39,854 bases of DNA from Clostridia bacterium (lineage in GTDB: Bacteria > Bacillota > Peptococcia > Peptococcales > BICA1-8): contig JAAXZE010000014.1 of assembly GCA_012720075.1 (NCBI GenBank), forward strand, positions 1 through 39,854, read 5' to 3'. How positions within the stretch are numbered: the stretch's first letter is position 1; every line of letters begins with the position of its first letter. A program made the position numbers and the translations under genes. Below the pieces are notes generated by a model. It searched no databases. It saw only the letters and a program-made list of their open reading frames with translations, and had not been told where the DNA came from. Below are positions 34,992 through 39,854 of this stretch, one piece after another.

Positions 34992-35051
34992 TTCCAGCTT
35001 TTTATAACATATACAATTACCAACGCTACGCTGGCTCAAAATAATTTATAT

Positions 35052-35088
35052 GGAATTCTCAACTCTCCATTATCCATTCTCAATTAAT
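35052..35088. repeat. Intergenic repeat copy (TTCTCAATTAAT family)
   Basis: AATTCTCAACTCTCCATT followed by a short insert and TTCTCAATTAAT matches 22222-22256. It ends about 15 bases before the ATPase start codon. The gap 34839-35105 otherwise holds the operator cluster and no gene. Confidence 0.55.
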
Positions 35089-35105
35089 ATTTCGGGGTGT
35101 TTACC

Positions 35106-35810
35106 ATGCAGGTAATTATGCGGGCAGAGGAATTATGCAAAACTTATAAAATGGGCGAAGTAACGGTGGAAGCCCTAAAAAACGCCAGTTTTGAGCTCTA
35201 TGAGGGCGAGCTGGTGGTGGTTCTGGGTCCCAGCGGCTCCGGCAAAAGCACTTTGCTCAATATAATCGGCGGCATGGATACGGCCACCTCCGGCCGGTTA
35301 TATTACCGGGACACCCCTTTGCATACCGCCGACAGTAAACAGCTGACCTTTTACCGCCGTAATGATGTCGGCTTCGTTTTTCAATTTTATAACCTGATGC
35401 CCAATTTGACGGCCTACGAAAATATCGCCCTGGCGGTGCAAATTGCTCAAAACCCCCTCTCTATCGAGGAGCTCCTGGAAAAGGTGGGTCTTGCCGACCG
35501 AGCGCAACATTTCCCCTCCCAGCTTTCCGGCGGCGAACAGCAGCGGATTGCCATAGCCCGGGCTTTAGTCAAAAACCCTCAAATACTGCTTTGCGATGAA
35601 CCTACAGGCGCCTTGGATTTTGCTACCAGTATTCAGGTACTGAAACTCTTGAAGGAATTCTGTACTGCTTATAACAAAACGGTAATCATAATAACCCATA
35701 ATACGGCCATCGCCCAGATTGCCCATCGGGTTTTTCATCTCAAAGACGGCAGGATTGTAAAAATAGAAAACAATCCTCACCCAATTCCTCCTGAGAAGGT
35801 GACCTGGTAA
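35106..35810 (+). CDS. MacB/LolD-type ABC transporter ATPase
   Basis: 234 residues. Walker [10 protein letters not shown] near 39, Q-loop [16 protein letters not shown], signature [19 protein letters not shown], Walker [13 protein letters not shown] and H-loop [14 protein letters not shown]. This is the LolD/FtsE-like class that works with FtsX-type permeases. The ATG at 35106 has GGGGTG 6 bases upstream; the GTG at 35097 is itself in that site. Its TAA overlaps the ATG of the permease gene. Confidence 0.9.
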   Translation: MQVIMRAEELCKTYKMGEVTVEALKNASFELYEGELVVVLGPSGSGKSTLLNIIGGMDTATSGRLYYRDTPLHTADSKQLTFYRRNDVGFVFQFYNLMPNLTAYENIALAVQIAQNPLSIEELLEKVGLADRAQHFPSQLSGGEQQRIAIARALVKNPQILLCDEPTGALDFATSIQVLKLLKEFCTAYNKTVIIITHNTAIAQIAHRVFHLKDGRIVKIENNPHPIPPEKVTW

Positions 35811-38170
35811 TGCTGTGGCGCAAAGTTTTTCGAGACCTCAAAGGGAATAAAGGAACTTATTTGGCCTGTATGGTTATTATGATTATTGCTATTTTGATTT
35901 TTACTTCCTTTTCCAATGTTGCCGATAATTTGCGAATGTCCCAGCAAAATTTTTATCAAAACCAAAATTTTGCCGACGGTTTTATCGAAATGGAGGCCCT
36001 GCCTTTTGGTGAAATAAACAAACTTCAAAAAATCCAAGGCATTAAACAAATAGAAGGCCGAATGGTTAAGGATGTCCAGGTCTGGGCCCCTGACAGCGAA
36101 GAAAGTGTGTATTTGCGCCTTGTTTCCATAGACCCATTGGAAGATAACCCTTTAAACGGGGTATTTCTAACCCAGGGCATACCTTTAAAAAGGGATGAAA
36201 TGAAGATCTGGCTGGACAGCAAATTTTTCGAAGCCCATAATTTGCAGTTGAATGATGAGATAGAAATAATTGCCGGCGGAAAAAAAAGAGCCTTAACCAT
36301 AGCAGGGGTAGGCCAAAGCCCTGAGTTCATTTATGCTTTGCGCACCTCTGCCGACGTTTACCCCGATCCCATGACTTTCGGCATAGCCTTTGTTCCTTTG
36401 GAAATCATGGAAAAACTCTTCGGTGAAAGGGCCTTTAATAACGTGATTTTTTCCTTAAAACCGGGAGTAAAATTCGATTTTGTTAAAGATACCTTGGAAT
36501 GGGAACTTAAGCCCTATGGCGTAAAAAGCATTTTCCCCCGGGCTGACCAGGTCAGTCATTTACTATTGGAAACGGAACTGGAAAATTTGGAAACCATGGC
36601 TCAGATTATGCCGGTAATGTTTTTAGCCATTGCCGCCATGATCCTTTACATTTCCCTCAAAAGATTAACGGAACAGCAAAGGGGGCAAATAGGCATACTG
36701 AAAGCCTTCGGCTACACCCGCCGGGAAATAATCGGCCATTACTTGACCTACCCCCTGATAATAGCCCTAGGGGGGAGCATCCCGGGCGGTTTGCTCGGGT
36801 CCATGCTTTCCGGATACTTGGCCCAGATTTATCAGGTGTTCTTTAATATGCCTGATTTGTCGGCCAAGTTTTCCCCCCGTTATTTTTTCTTAGGTATAAT
36901 ACTTTCCCTGGTTTTTTCCCTCTGGGCAGGCTACCAGGGATGCAAAAACGTGCTCCGGCTGGAGCCGGCCCAAGCCTTAAGGCCCCCTGCTCCCCCAGGG
37001 GGAGGCCCAATCTGGTTGGAAAAGATCTCTTTCTTCTGGAATATGCTTACGGTTCAGGGGATGATGGCGGTTCGCAACCTCAGCCGCAATAAGGGGCGCA
37101 GTATTTTTATTTTTCTCGGGATTATGTTCTGCTTTGCCATGTCGGGCTTTACCTGGTCAATGAATGATTTAATCCAAACCATGCTTTATGACCAGTATGA
37201 AAAGGTAGAGGTCTATGATATCAAGCTATCCTTAATGCTTCCTCTGGACCAAAAGGATGCAGCCCGGGAGCTGGCTGCCTTTCCCGGAGTACTGGATGTG
37301 GAGCCAATGGCGGAAATCCCGGTTACTCTGCAAAAAAACTGGTTGGAAAAGGATGTTTCTATTTTAGGAATACCTGAAAACAGCCAACTATATATAATTC
37401 TTGATAATAAGGGCAGAAAAATCCCTCCGCCTAAAGAAGGCCTTCTTCTCTCGGAAAGATTGGCCGCTCTATTGGAGGTTGATATAGGAAGCAAGCTTCG
37501 AATAGATACACCTCTTATTGATGACTGGTCCCCCAAAGAGCTGGAGGTCACAGGTATTATACCCCAGTATGTTGGGATGGGCGCCTATATGGAGCTCAAT
37601 GCTTTGCAGCAGTTTTTGGGCCAGGGTCCTTTAGCAACCTCTTTCATGCTGAAAACCGCGCAGGGAACCATTAAACCACTGCAGGAAAAATACCGGCACA
37701 GCCCTTTTTTAGCCGCTATCGAAGCCAAAGACCAAAAACTGGGCAAAATGCAGGAAATGATGGCCTCCTACGGAAGTACCATTTATTTGTTTGCCCTCAT
37801 TTCCATGATCATCGGTTTTGCCATTATTTACAGCTCCTCCACCATCACCCTTTCCGAAAGGAGCCGGGAACTGGCTTCGATGATGGTTCTGGGCATGACT
37901 CCGAGGGAAGTTCTTTCGGTCATTACCTTTGAACAATGGTTTTTGGCCTGGGGGGCAATGGCGGCAGGAATACCCATGTCCAAACTAATGCTTGGATCCA
38001 TGTCTCAGGCTCTAAGCAGTGATGTTTTTACTATGCCGGTTATCATAACTCCTTCGTCTTATCTACTTGCATTTCTGGTTACCGCAGCTTCCATCGGCAT
38101 TGCCCAGCTGGCGGCGGCCAGGAAAGTCACCAAGCTCAGTTTGGTTGAAGTCTTAAAGGCGAGGGAATAA
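35810..38170 (+). CDS. FtsX/MacB-family ABC permease
   Basis: 786 residues with two FtsX units. TM1 near 18-38 (YLACMVIMIIAILIFTSFSN) is followed by an outside domain, three segments near 268-390 (with LTEQQRGQIGILKAFGYTRR, the coupling loop), a middle segment near 430, a second outside domain, and three C-terminal segments from about 660 (SERSRELASMMVLGMTPREV). It is expected to be a mechanotransmission-type exporter subunit rather than a channel. It is translationally coupled to the ATPase gene and 14 bases before the adaptor gene. Confidence 0.9.
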   Translation: MLWRKVFRDLKGNKGTYLACMVIMIIAILIFTSFSNVADNLRMSQQNFYQNQNFADGFIEMEALPFGEINKLQKIQGIKQIEGRMVKDVQVWAPDSEESVYLRLVSIDPLEDNPLNGVFLTQGIPLKRDEMKIWLDSKFFEAHNLQLNDEIEIIAGGKKRALTIAGVGQSPEFIYALRTSADVYPDPMTFGIAFVPLEIMEKLFGERAFNNVIFSLKPGVKFDFVKDTLEWELKPYGVKSIFPRADQVSHLLLETELENLETMAQIMPVMFLAIAAMILYISLKRLTEQQRGQIGILKAFGYTRREIIGHYLTYPLIIALGGSIPGGLLGSMLSGYLAQIYQVFFNMPDLSAKFSPRYFFLGIILSLVFSLWAGYQGCKNVLRLEPAQALRPPAPPGGGPIWLEKISFFWNMLTVQGMMAVRNLSRNKGRSIFIFLGIMFCFAMSGFTWSMNDLIQTMLYDQYEKVEVYDIKLSLMLPLDQKDAARELAAFPGVLDVEPMAEIPVTLQKNWLEKDVSILGIPENSQLYIILDNKGRKIPPPKEGLLLSERLAALLEVDIGSKLRIDTPLIDDWSPKELEVTGIIPQYVGMGAYMELNALQQFLGQGPLATSFMLKTAQGTIKPLQEKYRHSPFLAAIEAKDQKLGKMQEMMASYGSTIYLFALISMIIGFAIIYSSSTITLSERSRELASMMVLGMTPREVLSVITFEQWFLAWGAMAAGIPMSKLMLGSMSQALSSDVFTMPVIITPSSYLLAFLVTAASIGIAQLAAARKVTKLSLVEVLKARE

Positions 38171-38184
38171 GGGGGTTTTAGGTC

Positions 38185-39426
38185 ATGAAAACTAAATGGA
38201 AGTATATAATTGCAGGTTTAGCGGGATTCATCTCATTGGTTATAGTAATATCCAACATAGGCGGTGGCCTGGAAGCGGAGCTTTTAGAGGTTAAACCCCA
38301 AACCATTGCCAATGCCTTTCGGGAAGAAGGCACGGTAATACCTCAAACAGAAACGCCTATCTATGCCCCAAACACCCAGAAGGTCATTGACTTGCCTGTA
38401 ACCGAGGGCCAGGAAGTAAAAAAAGGCGATATTCTTGCAGTATTGGACACCGAAGAACTGGAACTTAAGCTTAAAGAGCTGGAAGGCCAACTCTATAGTG
38501 CCCGGGGGGAACAAGCTCTGGCCTTGGTGGAAGAATACCAGACCCAAGCAGCTAACCTGGAAGCACAGCTTGAAAAAGCTAAACTGGAATTAGCCACCGC
38601 CGAAAACAATTTGGCCCGGGCGGAACAGCTATACCAAGCCGGCGCTCTCAGCAAAGTTCAACTGGAAGAAGCCCAAACGGCCAAAGAGCTGGCGGAACTC
38701 AGTTTGCAACAGCAGGCCCAGGCCTTAAAGTCACTGAAAAAATCCTATGGTTCTTCCGGTGGTGCCACCCAGCTTTATACCGGCAGGTTAATGGCCCTGG
38801 AAGCCCAGCTCCGGCAATTGCAATACCAGATTGAAAAATCCACCCTTCGCTCCCCCATTGACGGAACCGTTGCCAATATAGCCGTAAAGAAAGGTGAACT
38901 GGTTCTAGGCGGCACACCCTTAATGAAGGTCTTCCAAAAAGATTTTTACTATGTGGAAGTCTTCGTCTTAGCCCAAGAAGTAAAAGCATTAGAAAAAGGA
39001 ATGGAGGTAGAATTGATTCTTGATAGCGGCGACGGCGAGCAAACCTTCACAGGAGTAATTAAAGAAATATCTCCTTCCGCCCAAACCAAAATATCCGCCC
39101 TGGGTATAGAAGAACAAAGGGTTAAAGTGGTGGTGGACGTTAAGTCGCCTAAAGATATCAAACTATTTCCGGAGCTAAAATTAGATGTTGAGTTTATTAC
39201 CGACAAACGGGAAAATCAACTGGTTGTTCCCAAAACGGCCTTGTTCCCTTTTAATGACGGCGACGCCTTATGGGTGGTAAAAAAGGGCAAAGCCAAGATT
39301 CAGCCTGTTAAAAAGGGTTTTGAGACCGATAAACATGTGGCTATCGAGGAAGGATTGAACGAAGGGGATCGGGTCATTTTAAATCCTCAGTTGAAAGGGC
39401 TCAAAGAGGGTAAGAAAATTCGTTAA
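38185..39426 (+). CDS. MacA/HlyD-like efflux adaptor protein
   Basis: 413 residues. An N-terminal membrane anchor (YIIAGLAGFISLVIVIS near 6-22) is followed by a lipoyl half (VTEGQEVKKGDILAVLDTEE near 73-92), a coiled coil of about 100 residues (near 93-200), the second half (STLRSPIDGTVANIAVKKGE), a beta-barrel and a membrane-proximal domain (DALWVVKKGKAKIQPVKKG, then EGLNEGDRVILNP). With the ATPase and FtsX protein it makes a MacAB-like exporter adapted to a Gram-positive cell. GGGGG lies 10 bases before the ATG. Confidence 0.9.
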   Translation: MKTKWKYIIAGLAGFISLVIVISNIGGGLEAELLEVKPQTIANAFREEGTVIPQTETPIYAPNTQKVIDLPVTEGQEVKKGDILAVLDTEELELKLKELEGQLYSARGEQALALVEEYQTQAANLEAQLEKAKLELATAENNLARAEQLYQAGALSKVQLEEAQTAKELAELSLQQQAQALKSLKKSYGSSGGATQLYTGRLMALEAQLRQLQYQIEKSTLRSPIDGTVANIAVKKGELVLGGTPLMKVFQKDFYYVEVFVLAQEVKALEKGMEVELILDSGDGEQTFTGVIKEISPSAQTKISALGIEEQRVKVVVDVKSPKDIKLFPELKLDVEFITDKRENQLVVPKTALFPFNDGDALWVVKKGKAKIQPVKKGFETDKHVAIEEGLNEGDRVILNPQLKGLKEGKKIR

Positions 39427-39441
39427 AATAGTCGCGTTAGG

Positions 39442-39501
39442 CCTCAAAAAGTAAGGAGCACAGGATATTTTTCAAAAATACTCACATAATACTTTTTGAG
39501 G
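39442..39501 (+). promoter_or_regulatory. Inverted repeat that would sequester the ribosome site of the 37-residue ORF
   Basis: CCTCAAAAAGTA (39442-39453) and TACTTTTTGAGG (39490-39501) are perfect 12-base inverted arms. The right arm ends in GAGG, the Shine-Dalgarno of the ORF at 39510. Inside the loop, TATTTTT-C-AAAAATA (39466-39480) is a further palindrome. No U-run follows. Confidence 0.6.
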
Positions 39502-39509
39502 TGATTCCT

Positions 39510-39623
39510 ATGGAAAATACTAAAATGGGCTATAAATATTTATTTTGGTTTTTAGGGCTTATCGCTGTTTTGTATTTTCTGGCAAAATTCATAATCCCCA
39601 TTGTTTGGCATTTAATTGGTTAA
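39510..39623 (+). CDS. Small single-pass membrane protein, 37 residues
   Basis: ATG with GAGGTGA 6-7 bases upstream. Residues 1-9 are polar (MENTKMGYK), residues 10-36 are a hydrophobic, aromatic-rich helix (YLFWFLGLIAVLYFLAKFII, then PIVWHLIG). It lies 83 bases after the adaptor gene and just before a terminator, so it is the probable last gene of the exporter operon. Small helices of this kind often bind larger membrane complexes, which is only a guess here. Confidence 0.7.
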   Translation: MENTKMGYKYLFWFLGLIAVLYFLAKFIIPIVWHLIG

Positions 39624-39626
39624 AAA

Positions 39627-39658
39627 CCGGCTGCTTCTTTGGCAGCCGGCCAGTTTTT
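39627..39658 (+). terminator. Terminator of the MacAB-like exporter operon
   Basis: CCGGCTGC (39627-39634), 7-base loop, GCAGCCGG (39642-39649), then CCAG and T5. It begins 3 bases after the small ORF stop codon. Confidence 0.85.
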
Positions 39659-39743
39659 AACAACCATATTTATTATCAACGAAAAGCCAGCTCAAACAAT
39701 TTTAAGAAATGAGCTCGGTGGCTTCGGGAATTATCAAAACTCC

Positions 39744-39849
39744 CCGGCACTTAATTGAAAATATAGTTACGTTCTTAATTATTCTTTTATTTATATTTAT
39801 TATTTTTTATTTAAAAGATACAAAATTAATAGTTTCAATTAAGTGCCGG
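39744..39849. repeat. MITE-like element, right copy (complete)
   Basis: 106 bases with perfect 17-base terminal inverted repeats: CCGGCACTTAATTGAAA (39744-39760) and TTTCAATTAAGTGCCGG (39833-39849). The interior is over 80 percent A+T. It is a direct repeat of 1-98. No transposase is present. Any target duplication is not obvious from the flanks. Confidence 0.85.
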
Positions 39850-39854
39850 ATTAA

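Overview
The window looks like a chromosome segment of an anaerobic, endospore-forming Clostridia-type Firmicute, probably Peptococcaceae-like. The evidence is a cotJABC spore-coat operon, a CotF-like coat protein, an S-layer-homology protein, a copper-amine-oxidase-stalk glucosaminidase, a 1411-residue fused acyl-CoA dehydratase activase, a tyrosine-type T-box leader, AGGAGG-type ribosome sites and moderate GC. The genus cannot be fixed from sequence reading alone. I saw no prophage, CRISPR array, transposase, tRNA or rRNA.

Layout. (1) 1-5150: cell-envelope and spore genes, namely the stalk/glucosaminidase protein (-), cotJA-cotJB-cotJC (+) and an HtrA protease (-), with a shared bidirectional terminator between the last two. 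(2) 5157-10150: the fused activase and a TetR regulator (-). (3) 10378-17212: a phosphate block with phoP-phoR (-) divergent from pstS-pstC-pstA-pstB-phoU (+), and a PhoP-box-like direct repeat in the divergent gap. (4) 17460-21479: an amidohydrolase, a small membrane protein flanked by twin hairpins, an SLH protein, and a D-2-hydroxyacid dehydrogenase that resembles phosphite dehydrogenase PtxD. (5) 21494-26326: an exporter operon HlyD - ATPase - ATPase - ABC-2 permease, followed by a TetR gene. (6) 26431-28380: a CotF-like coat protein and a di-heme c-type cytochrome of the peroxidase/MauG type. The ribosome site of the cytochrome gene is buried in a long inverted repeat. (7) 28552-33257: a tyrosine T-box with its own consensus promoter, a 21-codon leader ORF, a fused TRAP permease, a TAXI binding protein and a DUF362 protein. 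(8) 33275-39658: pheA, a TetR gene divergent from a MacB/FtsX/MacA-like exporter operon, and a 37-residue membrane protein whose ribosome site is also inside an inverted repeat.

Two direct copies of a ~106-bp element with 17-bp terminal inverted repeats (MITE-like) lie at the extreme left and right ends, 39,748 bp apart. Several gaps also carry degenerate members of shared short intergenic repeat families.

The most interesting items are the Tyr T-box over a TRAP/TAXI/DUF362 operon, which suggests an aromatic-compound uptake system next to pheA, and two independent hairpins that would sequester Shine-Dalgarno sequences. One of these lies before a cytochrome gene that has no well-placed conventional start codon. 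Also notable are the bracketing MITE pair, the PtxD-like enzyme, and a TetR gene whose ribosome site points at an ATC codon beside a perfect palindrome.
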